Assembly (NCBI GenBank): GCA_910579075.1
Contig: CAJTSV010000015.1
Location: 1-52,674, forward strand
Source of the DNA: an uncultured Eubacterium sp.
Lineage (GTDB): Bacteria; Bacillota; Clostridia; Lachnospirales; Lachnospiraceae
Length of the DNA stretch: 52,674 bases
Reading direction: 5' to 3'
The notes beneath the pieces are model-generated. The model did no database searches. It was given only the letters and a program-made list of their open reading frames with translations, and was not told the DNA's origin. This document shows positions 1 through 8,906 of the stretch, piece by piece; the stretch's first letter is position 1, and each line of letters starts with the position of its first letter. The position numbers and the translations under genes were made by a program.

Positions 1-1413
1 GATTTTTTCAGACATGCTGCTGATTTTTCCCATTGCGCCCTCAAGCGTTTTCATCTGCTCCCCGGTTGTACGGATTGTCTGGGCCGCTGCGAGGGCCGCC
101 GAAGCCGCGCTTTCCGAAACCCCGGCACTCTGCCCGAGCTCCCGCACCAGGCTGTCCATCATCTGGCTTAAGTCCCTGACCGCCTGCTCCTGCTCGCTCG
201 TACCGTTATGTATGGCATCCGCCGTAGCCAGCGTCTCGCTGGAAACACCATCCAGATTGGAACAGACCTGCCTGATATTTTCAATCAGGTGCAGGCTGTC
301 TGCCATATCCTCGTCCTGCCTGGCAATGAGCGCCCTGTTTTCTTCCATGCCATCGCGTATGGATTCCACCATCCGGTTCACGCTGCTGCCCAGCATGGAA
401 AATTCCGGCGTATCATGCTGGTCAATGACAATATCAAAATCGCCTTCCGATATTTTTTTCACGGATTCCGTAATCGTCTGGATGCCGCTGATGATTTTGC
501 GGTCGAGCATCCGGTTAATGATATAAAGCAGCACGGCAAATATAAGAAAGACACTGAGCGCCATAACCGCTATCTGGGTCAGCGGCTCCCGGTAATATTC
601 CCACAGCGGTAAAAACGTGCCGATATACATGCCGTTGTACTCCTCTGAGACATACTTTCCACTGACGCCGTTTATGCGCGCCGTGCCCTGTCCTGCTTTT
701 AACGGAATGCCGGCTTTTTCTGCGCCTGTCCCAATCAGCTTTTCATCCGGAAATGCGCTGATTTCGCCCGAAGCACTGTCTGCTGCATAGACAAAGCCGT
801 TTTTTCCAAATTCAATGTCCTTTAATACCACATCAATCTGTGTGCCCTTGAGCATGTTTTCGAGCACTTCCGGGCGGATGCCGACCTGTACAAACCCGCT
901 GCCATCCCTGCGGGCAGTACCGATATATTGTACCAGGATTCCCAAAACTACATTTACCTGCGGCTCCTGCACGATTTCCAGCGACGGGTCGCTTAAAATC
1001 GGCACAAAAGCACCGGACTGTTCCCCGCTGGCCATGTCAAATCCGATGTACTCATCCACCGTGCTGTGTGTAATCGTTCCATTTTCATCAATCACATTCA
1101 GCTCATAGACCATCAGCCGGTCCAGGATTTCTTCCAGCCTTCCTTCCCCTTCCAGAATGCCCGGGTCTGCAGCCAGCATGTCTGCAAAGGCACGGGCCTT
1201 CGCCAGGTTATTTTCTCCCACGGTTTTTGTCAGCTCCGCAATGTTTTTGTCATTCTCTGCAAGCCTCTCTTTCACGGATGCCAGCGTCTCAAGGCTGTCT
1301 GTCCTGCTGTTCTGTCCGGAAACCAGCATCTGGATAAACGCCGTTACCGCGATATTCACCAGCAGCGCCGCCACCATGCAGATGCACAGTCCCCTCGTAA
1401 AGATTTTTTTCAT
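1..1413 (-). CDS. Methyl-accepting chemotaxis protein, 3' end outside window
   Basis: Membrane chemoreceptor that passes ligand binding to CheA/CheW. Translating the minus strand from the ATG at 1413 gives 471 residues with no stop before the window edge. Visible in order: a transmembrane helix at about 8-32, an extracytoplasmic sensor region to about 275 (Cache-like by layout and length), a second transmembrane helix at about 283-303, a HAMP domain to about 360, then the start of the alanine- and glutamate-rich coiled-coil signalling domain. The conserved signalling hairpin lies past the edge. The start is supported by GAGGGG ten bases upstream. The gene points away from the LytTR two-component pair at 1716. 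Ligand unknown. The family call is firm from architecture; the exact sensor fold is inference. Confidence 0.88.
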   Translation of the reverse strand, partial: MKKIFTRGLCICMVAALLVNIAVTAFIQMLVSGQNSRTDSLETLASVKERLAENDKNIAELTKTVGENNLAKARAFADMLAADPGILEGEGRLEEILDRLMVYELNVIDENGTITHSTVDEYIGFDMASGEQSGAFVPILSDPSLEIVQEPQVNVVLGILVQYIGTARRDGSGFVQVGIRPEVLENMLKGTQIDVVLKDIEFGKNGFVYAADSASGEISAFPDEKLIGTGAEKAGIPLKAGQGTARINGVSGKYVSEEYNGMYIGTFLPLWEYYREPLTQIAVMALSVFLIFAVLLYIINRMLDRKIISGIQTITESVKKISEGDFDIVIDQHDTPEFSMLGSSVNRMVESIRDGMEENRALIARQDEDMADSLHLIENIRQVCSNLDGVSSETLATADAIHNGTSEQEQAVRDLSQMMDSLVRELGQSAGVSESAASAALAAAQTIRTTGEQMKTLEGAMGKISSMSEKI

Positions 1414-1581
1414 AATGCCATACCCCTCAGAATTTATTTTTAAAACTTAATCCGTGGAAATTATAGCATTCCCAAATTCAGGAATCAATGCTCTTTTTCC
1501 ATTTTCCTGTTCCTGCGAATAAATCGCCCAAATATGCGCAGAATCTGGAAAGCAGAAAGCCCAAAGCAGCCATTCCCATCC

Positions 1582-1611
1582 TTGACATTCCCTGCCCCAA
1601 TCATATATTAT
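1582..1611 (+). promoter_or_regulatory. Sigma-A-type promoter for the two-component genes
   Basis: A TTGACA box at 1582-1587 is followed after 16 bases by TATATT (1604-1609), or after 18 by TATTAT (1606-1611). It lies about 105 bp upstream of the response regulator start and points at it. The rest of the 300-base gap between the chemoreceptor and the regulator shows no gene. Confidence 0.55.
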
Positions 1612-1715
1612 TATTCTGCGTGCCGCATTCAGGCAGATATGCCGGCCCGCAGACACATTCCAAAAATCCAGTATTGCCAGCTGAACAGAACGACAGAAAA
1701 ATGGAGTAAATGAGC

Positions 1716-2441
1716 ATGATACGCGTAGCAATATGTGACGATGAACCAAAGACCCTGCAATGCCTCAAAGAAGCCGTTGCACGTTATGGAAAACGAAAAA
1801 ACCTTGACCTGGCAGTCGAGCTTTTTGCCAGTGCAAGAGACCTTGAAGCACAGATTGAAACCAGGCCTTTCCAGATTTATATCCTGGATATGCTGATGCC
1901 CCAGATGAACGGCATTGAGCTTGGCCAGTCCGTCCGAAAGGCAGATGCCCAGGCAGTCATTATTTACCTGACCTCCACCATGGATTTTGCCTATCAGGCA
2001 TTTGGCGTATTTGCCCAGCGCTACCTTCTAAAGCCGCTGAAAGAGCCGGAGCTGTACGAAGCCATGGACTTTGCGGCAGCAAATATACACAAGCTGCATA
2101 TGGCGCTCAATGTCAATACATCCGACGGCATCCAGCGGGTATTTTACCACGAAATTGAATATGTCGAAAACGCCGCACGGGCGCTGCATATTTTTGCCAC
2201 GGATGGAAAAGAAATTGTCAGCAGGCTGCTGCGCCGTTCCTTTGAAAACGATATGGAATGCCTGCTGCAGAGCCGGGAATTTATCCAGACACACAAATCC
2301 TTTATTGTCAACCTGAACTATGTAAAGCTGTACAGCCAGGGCCAGATTACGATGCGCTCCGGCGCACAGATACCGGTCAGCAAAAGCCGCCAGTCCGAAA
2401 CGAAGCGTGCGTATCTTCAATACATTTCGGAACATTATTGA
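1716..2441 (+). CDS. LytTR-family response regulator (AgrA-like)
   Basis: DNA-binding response regulator of about 241 residues. The N-terminal receiver domain has the acidic pair D8/D9, the phospho-acceptor D58 in LDMLMPQMNG, and the conserved lysine in LLKPL near residue 110. The C-terminal part (about 140-235) is a LytTR DNA-binding domain with the typical HKSFIVNLNYV segment. An in-frame ATG also exists at 1710, but GGAG at 1703-1706 is only 3 bases from it and 9 from the ATG at 1716, so 1716 is preferred. The kinase gene starts 12 bases after the stop, so the two form an operon. No AgrB/AgrD-like peptide genes were found beside them, so the signal is unknown. Confidence 0.9.
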   Translation: MIRVAICDDEPKTLQCLKEAVARYGKRKNLDLAVELFASARDLEAQIETRPFQIYILDMLMPQMNGIELGQSVRKADAQAVIIYLTSTMDFAYQAFGVFAQRYLLKPLKEPELYEAMDFAAANIHKLHMALNVNTSDGIQRVFYHEIEYVENAARALHIFATDGKEIVSRLLRRSFENDMECLLQSREFIQTHKSFIVNLNYVKLYSQGQITMRSGAQIPVSKSRQSETKRAYLQYISEHY

Positions 2442-2453
2442 AAGGAAATCTTT

Positions 2454-3752
2454 ATGGAACTTTTTCAGTTATGGCTTGTAATCAATTCCTGCATATTTAT
2501 GACGCTGTATTTTATGACGTTCCTTCCGCTGAAATATTCCAGGGCCGGCTGCATTGCCTTTTGTGCAGCCACAGCAGCCATATCGATTCTGCTGGAAATC
2601 GTGCGGATCCGGTTTGGCTTTTACGAGCCATGGCCCAAAATTGCCAGCTCTGCCATACAGATACCGGTTCTGCAGGCAGGCGCACTGATTCTTTCCAGGG
2701 AAAATAAAATATACGCCCTGTTTATCGGCTTTAGTTCCTCTAATTTTGTGCTGGGCGGAAATATTATTTCGTGCACAGTCCTTCTGGCCTGCCATAGCAT
2801 CACCGCTGCCATGGCAGTCTGCACGCTGGCAAATGCCGCCATCTTTGCCTGCATGAACCGTTATATCAAGCACATCTGCCTGACGCTGCTGAGCCGGGAA
2901 ATCTCGGTCTGGATGTGCATCATTCCGGCGATGTGCTATACGACATTCTTCCTGATGCTGTATTTTCCGGTATCGTTTGACCAGCGGCCGGACATTATGC
3001 TTGCCGCCTGCTCCCTGCTGGCCACGGTCGTGATTATCTATATCCTGTTTATTCAGTATATTTCTGCCAGGTCCGGTGAAAAAAACCTGTTCTGGCGCAA
3101 CAAAGAACTGCATGCCTATATCCGCGGCATCGAATTCCAGACCGATACCGCCAGGCAGGCCATGCAGGATGTCCGGCTGATGCGCCATGACATGCGGCAT
3201 AAAGACCAGCTGCTCATCGGGCTGCTGCGCGAAGGAAAATACTCCGAGGCAGAGCAGATGCTCCATGCCGACATCGAACGCCTCGAACAGCCCTGGCAGG
3301 ACAGCTACTGTGATAATGTAATATTAAACAGCATTTTATGCAGCATGGCCCAAAACGCAGAGCTGGCCGGAATCCGGCTTTCCGTTCTCTGCACCGTGCC
3401 GAAGGAACAAAACATCAACGACTACGACCTGGCCATTGTCACGTCAAACCTGATTGAAAATGCGATACAGGCTGTCCGCGGCCTGGACGAAAAAGACCGC
3501 CATATCGAGCTTGCCATGAAAAACCGGAACGGGGAAAGCTTTTTTCTGGAAATCAAAAATCCCTGCCACGAAACCGTCCGGTTTTCCGGCAAAACAGGAC
3601 TGCCGGTTTCGCAGCAGGGCGACGGGCACGGCTATGGCATGATGAGCGTGCAGGAGTTCGCCCGCAAATACAATGCACACTTTGACTGCTTTGTGGAAGA
3701 ACAGACCTTTATCGTGCGGATTTTAATCTATTTTCGTGCAGAAGTACCATAA
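2454..3752 (+). CDS. GHKL sensor histidine kinase (AgrC-like)
   Basis: Membrane sensor kinase of 432 residues and partner of the preceding LytTR regulator. The first ~205 residues are hydrophobic with about six membrane segments and no large extracellular domain, as in AgrC-type kinases. The likely phospho-acceptor is H245 in the motif RLMRHDMRHKDQ. The GHKL ATPase domain fills the C-terminus, with an N box (NLIENAIQAV, about 332-341) and a glycine-rich GDGHGYGMMSV box near 390-400. AAGGAAATC precedes the ATG. Kinases of this type often sense peptides, but no peptide gene is visible here. Sensing role is inference. Confidence 0.88.
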   Translation: MELFQLWLVINSCIFMTLYFMTFLPLKYSRAGCIAFCAATAAISILLEIVRIRFGFYEPWPKIASSAIQIPVLQAGALILSRENKIYALFIGFSSSNFVLGGNIISCTVLLACHSITAAMAVCTLANAAIFACMNRYIKHICLTLLSREISVWMCIIPAMCYTTFFLMLYFPVSFDQRPDIMLAACSLLATVVIIYILFIQYISARSGEKNLFWRNKELHAYIRGIEFQTDTARQAMQDVRLMRHDMRHKDQLLIGLLREGKYSEAEQMLHADIERLEQPWQDSYCDNVILNSILCSMAQNAELAGIRLSVLCTVPKEQNINDYDLAIVTSNLIENAIQAVRGLDEKDRHIELAMKNRNGESFFLEIKNPCHETVRFSGKTGLPVSQQGDGHGYGMMSVQEFARKYNAHFDCFVEEQTFIVRILIYFRAEVP

Positions 3753-3753
3753 A

Positions 3754-3781
3754 GCCGCTGCCAAAACCGCACGGCAGCGGC
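3754..3781. terminator. GC-rich hairpin between convergent genes
   Basis: Perfect 9-bp arms GCCGCTGCC and GGCAGCGGC around a 10-base loop, starting two bases after the kinase stop. It sits between the plus-strand two-component operon and the convergent minus-strand gene at 3824. There is no clear U-run, so termination is likely but not certain. Confidence 0.5.
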
Positions 3782-3823
3782 ATATCTGTATCACAGCCAT
3801 GCCCGGTGCCGGGACGCTGCGTG

Positions 3824-4639
3824 TTACTGCATAAGCAGCACGGACACAGCGCTTGCCCCGGCCAGCAGTCCCAAAAGCAGCAGCACCGCTCCTGCGGCTG
3901 CCACGGCGGGCCCTGCCTTTTTTTCATATATCCTGCCGGTTTTTTTGTCATAATAAAGCCGGAACCGGCTGCCGGTTTCGAATGCCTGCTTTCGTTCCGA
4001 GTTCACATTGCACCGCCGGATGCATTCCCGGCCATCCAGCTGATAGCGCACAACCGGATAATACGTGAATTTTTCGCCTTTTAAGATTTTTGTTTCTTTG
4101 GAAATCTGGCGGGTATAAATATCCGTGACTTCTGCATCGATTTCCACAAGCCCGGCCCTTTTTGCCCGGATGGCCTTCCATGCCATGCCGGCTCCGGCCC
4201 CGGCCAGAACGGCCGCCAGGCAGAGCATTGCCATGGCCTTATCCCCCCTGTTGTGAAACAGCGCCAGCAGAATCAGCAGCGCGCCGCCTGCCATTGCAGC
4301 CAGCGGATGTATCAGTGCTTCTTCTTCCGCTTCTGCCAGCACCGGCTCTCCCCTGCCCTGATTCAGGTATATGAAAACCTGCTGGGCCTTTGCATATTCC
4401 GTCGGGGATTTGACACTGCGGCGCTCCCTGTGCCCGGTTTTGGGGCTTAAATATTCCACAAGCACGTTGTAATAATTATAGGTTTCCCTTCCTTTTTTAT
4501 CTTTTTTGACGACATGGTCGCAGCGCAGCACCCCTGCTTGCAGGCGGGCGCCATGCAAAAGGCGCCTGGCCCGCCCGGATTCTGCAAGAAAAACCACAAT
4601 TCCCGGAAGATACAAAAACAGCTCCGAAATATCTGTCAT
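3824..4639 (-). CDS. DUF3592-like membrane protein
   Basis: Unrecognised membrane protein of 271 residues. It has a hydrophobic stretch at the N-terminus, two adjacent membrane helices near 110-152 and a last one at about 243-271. Between them lie two soluble beta-rich segments with the same layout: VLVEYLSPKTG near the N-terminus and YPVVRYQLDGRE near 190. Each is followed by a segment ending in phrases such as GSRFRLYYDKKTGRIY. This duplicated layout and wording is typical of DUF3592 proteins, whose function is unknown. GGAGGG lies about 11 bases before the ATG. It stands apart from the downstream-coordinate deoR gene, and nothing ties it to the ascorbate locus. Confidence 0.6.
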   Translation of the reverse strand: MTDISELFLYLPGIVVFLAESGRARRLLHGARLQAGVLRCDHVVKKDKKGRETYNYYNVLVEYLSPKTGHRERRSVKSPTEYAKAQQVFIYLNQGRGEPVLAEAEEEALIHPLAAMAGGALLILLALFHNRGDKAMAMLCLAAVLAGAGAGMAWKAIRAKRAGLVEIDAEVTDIYTRQISKETKILKGEKFTYYPVVRYQLDGRECIRRCNVNSERKQAFETGSRFRLYYDKKTGRIYEKKAGPAVAAAGAVLLLLGLLAGASAVSVLLMQ

Positions 4640-4680
4640 TCCGCTTTTCTCCCTCCCATCTTTTTTATGCTTTTATGCTT

Positions 4681-5463
4681 CTATGAATTCATCGGTACGA
4701 GAATCACCTTGATTCCATGCAGGCGCAGGCGTTCGACCGCTGCCGGGTTCGCATTGGAATCCGTAATCAGCGTGCACGGGTGGTCATAGCTGCAGCTGCC
4801 ATACGAATTTTCCTGCAAATCCCGCTTTTTGATTTTGGTATGGTCTGCCAGGATATACAGCTCCTTTTTCGTACGGCTGACCATGGCCTCATTAATGCCG
4901 ATTTCCGTCGGTATATCATACCGGAATTCCCCGTCATCATACACCGCCGCACAGCCTAAAAAGGTCTTGTCCGCAGACATCGTCAGCAGGTTGCGCATCA
5001 CGTATTCCCCGACCATGACATGGCTGCGCACTTCCCCGCCGGTAAAACGCACCGTCACGCCCTGCGGATAATCTGTCCCGATTGCCCAGCCGTTATTCGT
5101 ATAAACCGACACCTTTTTGCCCTGTACATACTCCAGCATATTAAGGGCCGTCCGGCTGCCATTGATAAAAAGCGTATCGCCGTCTTCAATAAACCGGGAT
5201 GCGTATTCGGAAATGCAGTCCCTGCACAGGGCAATCTTTTCATCCGGCGTAATCATGCTGTTTGCCTTTTCCAGCGAAACTGCACCGCCATGAACACGGC
5301 AGAGCAGCTTCTGCTTTTCCAGAAACTTCAGGTCGCGCCTGACGGTCATCAGGGAAGTCTGAAATATCTGTGCCAGCTCCTCTACCCTGGCTTCCCCCCT
5401 GCTGCGAATCAGGTCTAAAATCCCAAGCTGGCGTTCGCTCACCGCTTTCCGGTTATTTTTCAT
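4681..5463 (-). CDS. DeoR/GlpR-family repressor, likely of the ascorbate locus
   Basis: Transcriptional regulator of 260 residues. The N-terminal winged helix-turn-helix (about 8-60) reads ERQLGILDLIRSRGEARVEE and continues into the DeoR signature LMTVRRDLKFLEKQ. The C-terminal DeoRC sugar-phosphate sensing domain covers about 80-235, with TLFINGSRTALNML and the late DHTKIKKR segment. A longer frame opens at 5514, but AAGGAGG lies 8 bases before the ATG at 5463, which sets the start. It follows a HAD hydrolase gene in the same direction and lies downstream of the ula structural genes, as UlaR relatives often do. The half-sites at 10101-10122 and 10248-10278 are its probable operators. Effector inferred to be an ascorbate-derived phosphate. 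Confidence 0.88.
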   Translation of the reverse strand: MKNNRKAVSERQLGILDLIRSRGEARVEELAQIFQTSLMTVRRDLKFLEKQKLLCRVHGGAVSLEKANSMITPDEKIALCRDCISEYASRFIEDGDTLFINGSRTALNMLEYVQGKKVSVYTNNGWAIGTDYPQGVTVRFTGGEVRSHVMVGEYVMRNLLTMSADKTFLGCAAVYDDGEFRYDIPTEIGINEAMVSRTKKELYILADHTKIKKRDLQENSYGSCSYDHPCTLITDSNANPAAVERLRLHGIKVILVPMNS

Positions 5464-5523
5464 AACGGCTCCTCCTTTATTCTGCGGATTTTTGCAGGTA
5501 TCTTTTTCCCGCATCCGCTTTCC

Positions 5524-6216
5524 TTATCTGTCCTGCCGCATTTTTTCCACCATTCCAGGCAGCTTCTGGAAATCAGCAAGCTGCAGGACCTTCCCTGCTG
5601 CCCCGCCTTTCTGCGGGCAGTACCATACAGCTTTCATTCCGGCATCCCGCGGGCCATAGACATCCTTGTTCAGGCTGTCGCCCACAAACAGGCACTCCCC
5701 GGCCGGACAGCCGGCTTTTTCCACGCACCGGGCAAAAAAGGCCGGGGACGGTTTTTCTGCGCCCGCTTCCTCGCTCGACACCAGAAAGTCCACGCGAAGG
5801 CCAAGCGCTGCAAGCTTTTCAAACTGGACGTATGCGGTCATATCCGTCCCGGCCCCAATCCGAAGCCCCATCCGTTTAAGCTCCCCAAACGCTTCCTGCA
5901 CGCCCGGAAACGGCTCCGCAGCCTTTAGCAGCGTGCCCCAGTACAGGCGGGACATTTCCAGCACATGCGGATATAACGGCAGCCCCTGCTTTTCCAGCAG
6001 GTACTGGTAACGGATAGTCCGGTTATGCACCGCTGATACCTCTCCCATATAAGCCCGCAGCTCCTGCTCCGCCTCTTTGTGCAGGCGGGCAAACAGCTCC
6101 TGCCCTATGGAAAGCTTTGCGGCGGCATACCCTTCCAGTGCCCCGAATGCAGCCTGATGTGCCCTGTCGTAGCTGTATAATGTATTATCAATGTCAAAAA
6201 TAACAGTCCTTACCAT
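5524..6216 (-). CDS. HAD-superfamily hydrolase (subfamily IA)
   Basis: Predicted phosphatase of 230 residues. Motif I is FDIDNTLY with nucleophile D8 and acid/base D10. Motif II is the threonine in GAGTDMTAY, motif III the lysine in AEKPSPAFF, and motif IV GDSLNKDVYG, so the catalytic set is complete. An alpha-helical cap lies between motifs I and II. A frame opens at 6246, but AGGAGA sits about 11 bases before the ATG at 6216, matching the usual start just ahead of the HAD motif. It lies between the terminator of the ula transport genes and the deoR gene. It may remove phosphate from sugar-phosphate side products, but its substrate cannot be read from sequence. Confidence 0.85.
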   Translation of the reverse strand: MVRTVIFDIDNTLYSYDRAHQAAFGALEGYAAAKLSIGQELFARLHKEAEQELRAYMGEVSAVHNRTIRYQYLLEKQGLPLYPHVLEMSRLYWGTLLKAAEPFPGVQEAFGELKRMGLRIGAGTDMTAYVQFEKLAALGLRVDFLVSSEEAGAEKPSPAFFARCVEKAGCPAGECLFVGDSLNKDVYGPRDAGMKAVWYCPQKGGAAGKVLQLADFQKLPGMVEKMRQDR

Positions 6217-6256
6217 ATTATCCCAATCTCCTATCTGCGTCAACATCCGCCTGAGA

Positions 6257-6308
6257 TAAAAAACAGGGTTCTGCTTTCAGCATCCAATGCCCGGCAGCAG
6301 ACCCCTGT
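6257..6308 (-). terminator. Intrinsic terminator after the ula transport genes
   Basis: On the minus strand a stem of ACAGGGGTCTGCT pairs with AGCAGAACCCTGT and runs straight into a six-base U-tract (6257-6262 on the plus strand as A). It follows the EIIB stop by about 35 bases and precedes the HAD gene, so ulaG-EIIA-EIIC-EIIB end here. The HAD-deoR pair would then depend on read-through or its own promoter. Confidence 0.75.
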
Positions 6309-6343
6309 TTTCCCAAAACATATCAAACTATAAAATTTGCTTT

Positions 6344-6655
6344 TTAATCATCCAGCAGTCCTGCTTCTTTCAGCGCGCCTTCAATTTCCGGCGCGGACAT
6401 GACGTTGCGCAGCGGTATGAGCACCGTCCCCTTTTTTGCCGCACCCTCAAAAGTCTTTTCAAAGGTACGTGCACAGAACACTACATCATAATTCTGGGCA
6501 GCTGTCTTTCCCTCGGATACCGGGCAGTGGCGCAGCTCTGCCGGCTTGATATTGTATTTTTTCATCACCTTTTCGATTGCCTTCTCCATCATCAGGGAAG
6601 AACCAGCGCCGTTTGCACAGCACGCAAGCAGTTTTTTGTTGTCAAGTTTTGCCAT
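6344..6655 (-). CDS. ulaB: PTS EIIB subunit, ascorbate type
   Basis: Small cytoplasmic phosphotransferase subunit of 103 residues. It takes phosphate from EIIA and passes it to the sugar carried by EIIC. The active site is the cysteine of CANGAGSS (C13, in the usual CxxGxGSS phosphate loop), directly after the first beta strand. The rest fits the SgaB/UlaB fold, with VVFCARTF as the second core strand region. AAGGAGC lies about 9 bases before the ATG. It is the last gene of the transport run ulaG-EIIA-EIIC-EIIB. Its leader carries three exact-period 16-bp repeats (6676-6723). EIIB subunits of this type also occur in galactitol-like systems, but the adjacent EIIC and UlaG point to ascorbate. 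Confidence 0.88.
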   Translation of the reverse strand: MAKLDNKKLLACCANGAGSSLMMEKAIEKVMKKYNIKPAELRHCPVSEGKTAAQNYDVVFCARTFEKTFEGAAKKGTVLIPLRNVMSAPEIEGALKEAGLLDD

Positions 6656-6675
6656 AATAGCAGCTCCTTTCTTTT

Positions 6676-6723
6676 TTTGAGATAGTTATTTTTTGAAATA
6701 GTTATTATTTGGAATAGTTATAA
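6676..6723 (-). repeat. Three 16-bp tandem repeats in the EIIB leader
   Basis: Three copies with a period of exactly 16 bp (guanine landmarks at 6679, 6695 and 6711 on the plus strand), with core ATAGTTAT read on the plus strand. On the minus strand they end a few bases before AAGGAGC of the EIIB gene. Similar leader repeats precede ulaE and the gene at 11708. Confidence 0.8.
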
Positions 6724-6755
6724 ATTCTAATCCTGATTCATGCAGATAAATCCGG

Positions 6756-8246
6756 TTAAGCCCTGCCCTGTTTATGTTCTACATATGCGTCATAATCTTC
6801 GGTAATCAGGAAATACCCTTTTTTATCCATCATGTATTCAATCTGCGGGATTGCCAGCAGCACAATCACGACAAGTGCCACGCCAAAGTAGCCGAGATAA
6901 CGCATCACTACGGTAAATGCCGGCCATACCGTGTCCCAGTCAAACATGCCAAGGTACCCGCCGTAGGATGCAAGCCCTACCCATCCGGCAATAAATGCTG
7001 CTCCAAATACCTGTATCAGCCCTGAGAAGAACGGAATAACCAGGCAGGCTTTCAGTCCGCCCTTTTCATTCGCAACAAGCCCGATTGTGGCATTGTCGAA
7101 AAATACCGGAACGAAACCGCATATAATAATCGTCGGCGAGCCTGTAACTATCAGAATCAGAATCGCCAGAATCTGTCCTGCAAGGCCTGCCAAAAATCCA
7201 AACGTTACCGCATTTGAATCGCCAAAGCCGAAGCACACTGCACAGTCCACGCCAGGAATCGAAGACGGCAGCAGCTTGTCTGCAATTCCCTGGAACGATG
7301 CTGTCAGCTCTGTAACGAACGTGCGCACGCCAAGCTGCAGGATTGCCAGGTATACCGCAAAGTTCAGCGATGTATTAAAGCAGTAGAAGCCAAAGTTCAT
7401 GGTTTCTGCCATTGCACCCGTTTCCACAAAAAACGGTTTTCCGATAATCGCCATGATAATTCCGAAAAATATCGTCATAAGAATGGCTGTACATACCATG
7501 TTTTCACTGAATATGGAGAAAAATCCCGGCATTTCCATTTCACCGACCTTTTTCACCTTGCGCTTGCCGCCCTTATCCCCAAACAGCTTATCCGAGAGGA
7601 AATAAGACAGGCGGATGCCGAACATCTGCTGGTGCGCGATTGCAAAGCCCGCACCCTCGCTCAGCTCCTGCATCGGCTTTACCGTCAGGTTGGAGCCGAC
7701 TGCCCAGTAAGCGCCGAGGATTACCGCCATAACGATAATCAGTGCAACGTTATTGCTCAAAAGCCCCGGCAGCGCAAACATAATCAGCCAGTAAGCCGTT
7801 GCCGCCTGCTGCACCTGCACATGCCCTGTCGTAAACAGCGTGCGGCATTTTGTGATTTTGTTAAAACGCACCAGTAAAATATTTACAATAAACGCGATTA
7901 AAAGCAGTGTCATGGCCTGTGAAAACCCTTTGCCAAACGTCTCCTCCACGCCGGCCGTAACCGCGTTCTGCCCGTAATACGGGTCAATGACACAGGCTGT
8001 CAGGTTAAACCTGTCCTTAAGCCCGGCCAGAATCGGACGGAACGTGCTTGTCAGCCCGGATGAACCGGCACCTAAAATCAGCATTCCGATAATTGCTTTT
8101 AATGTGCCTGCAAGAGTATCATACCACTTTTTCCCCATCAGGCAATACCCAAGCAGTGTCAGGAACCCGACCATATACGGTGCCTGCTGCAGCACATAAG
8201 TCGCAAAAAAACTCCAGATTGCATATAATGTATCAAAAATTGCCAT
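6756..8246 (-). CDS. ulaA: PTS ascorbate transporter EIIC (UlaA/SgaT)
   Basis: Integral membrane sugar permease of 496 residues, the channel part of an L-ascorbate phosphotransferase system. About ten or more hydrophobic segments span most of its length. Features typical of the SgaT/UlaA family are the N-terminal VGFLTLLGYCLMGKKWYDTL, then LKAIIGMLILGAGSSGL, FTTGHVQVQQAATAYW and LPSSIPGVDCAVCFGFGDSN. Length matches the family (about 460-500). GGGGGAAAG lies before the ATG. It follows the EIIA gene and precedes EIIB. The order lactonase, EIIA, EIIC, EIIB supports uptake of ascorbate as ascorbate-6-phosphate followed by ring opening. Confidence 0.93.
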   Translation of the reverse strand: MAIFDTLYAIWSFFATYVLQQAPYMVGFLTLLGYCLMGKKWYDTLAGTLKAIIGMLILGAGSSGLTSTFRPILAGLKDRFNLTACVIDPYYGQNAVTAGVEETFGKGFSQAMTLLLIAFIVNILLVRFNKITKCRTLFTTGHVQVQQAATAYWLIMFALPGLLSNNVALIIVMAVILGAYWAVGSNLTVKPMQELSEGAGFAIAHQQMFGIRLSYFLSDKLFGDKGGKRKVKKVGEMEMPGFFSIFSENMVCTAILMTIFFGIIMAIIGKPFFVETGAMAETMNFGFYCFNTSLNFAVYLAILQLGVRTFVTELTASFQGIADKLLPSSIPGVDCAVCFGFGDSNAVTFGFLAGLAGQILAILILIVTGSPTIIICGFVPVFFDNATIGLVANEKGGLKACLVIPFFSGLIQVFGAAFIAGWVGLASYGGYLGMFDWDTVWPAFTVVMRYLGYFGVALVVIVLLAIPQIEYMMDKKGYFLITEDYDAYVEHKQGRA

Positions 8247-8361
8247 GCGGCTTTCCCCCTGTTCTAAAGTGACAGCACTGCTGTCTTTTCGTTGCTCGTT
8301 TTTTACTCCCGTATTTTATTCCGGTTTTTTCGTCCCAGACTTCCTTCCGGCTCAAACCGCA

Positions 8362-8844
8362 TCAGTATTCATCCACATATGGATGGGCTGCTTCTGCATC
8401 CAGAATGTCCTGCGGAGTCTCCGCTTCCATCAGGGCATCCAAAAGCGGCTCATTCATGAAAATCTCGGTCAGCTGCTGGATATTGTCCAGATGCTCATCC
8501 GGATTGCAGGCTGCAAGCGTAAACAAAAGCCTTGCTTCCTTCTTCTCCCCGTCTTCATCCACGCCGAAATCAATCATCTGCTTTGATACCATAAATCCAA
8601 TCCCGGTCTTATGTACCCCTGCTGCATTTTCCGTGGAATGCGGCATTGCCACATTGTGTTCAAATACGACATATGGCCCGAATTTTTCAATGCAGCCGAC
8701 AATCTGCTTATAATAATCCTCATCCACGCTGCCGTCTTCCACAAGGGACAGCGCGCTCAGGCGCACAGCTTCCTGCCAGGTCACTTCTTCTTCGATAAAT
8801 TTATAGTGCTTTTTTTCCACAATCGTCTGTAAAACAGTTGCCAT
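8362..8844 (-). CDS. ulaC: PTS EIIA subunit, mannitol/fructose/ascorbate type
   Basis: Cytoplasmic phosphocarrier of 160 residues, member of the PTS_EIIA_2 fold. It accepts phosphate from HPr on H69 in the motif VAMPHSTE and donates it to the EIIB cysteine. The segment EARLLFTLAACNPDEHLD is the usual following strand and helix. A longer frame opens at 8865, but AAGGGGG about 8 bases before the ATG at 8844 sets the start. It sits between ulaG and the EIIC gene, all on the minus strand, so it is co-transcribed. Substrate specificity comes from the EIIC partner, not from this subunit. Confidence 0.9.
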   Translation of the reverse strand: MATVLQTIVEKKHYKFIEEEVTWQEAVRLSALSLVEDGSVDEDYYKQIVGCIEKFGPYVVFEHNVAMPHSTENAAGVHKTGIGFMVSKQMIDFGVDEDGEKKEARLLFTLAACNPDEHLDNIQQLTEIFMNEPLLDALMEAETPQDILDAEAAHPYVDEY

Positions 8845-8906
8845 GATATTCCCCCTTCTTTCCATCCCGGTTTCCCCTCAGCAGATTCCGCTGCCGCCCG
8901 CAGGCC

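Noticed and set aside
2469..3266. 265-residue minus-strand frame
   Set aside because: Antisense to the well-supported GHKL kinase; composition is that of a shadow frame.
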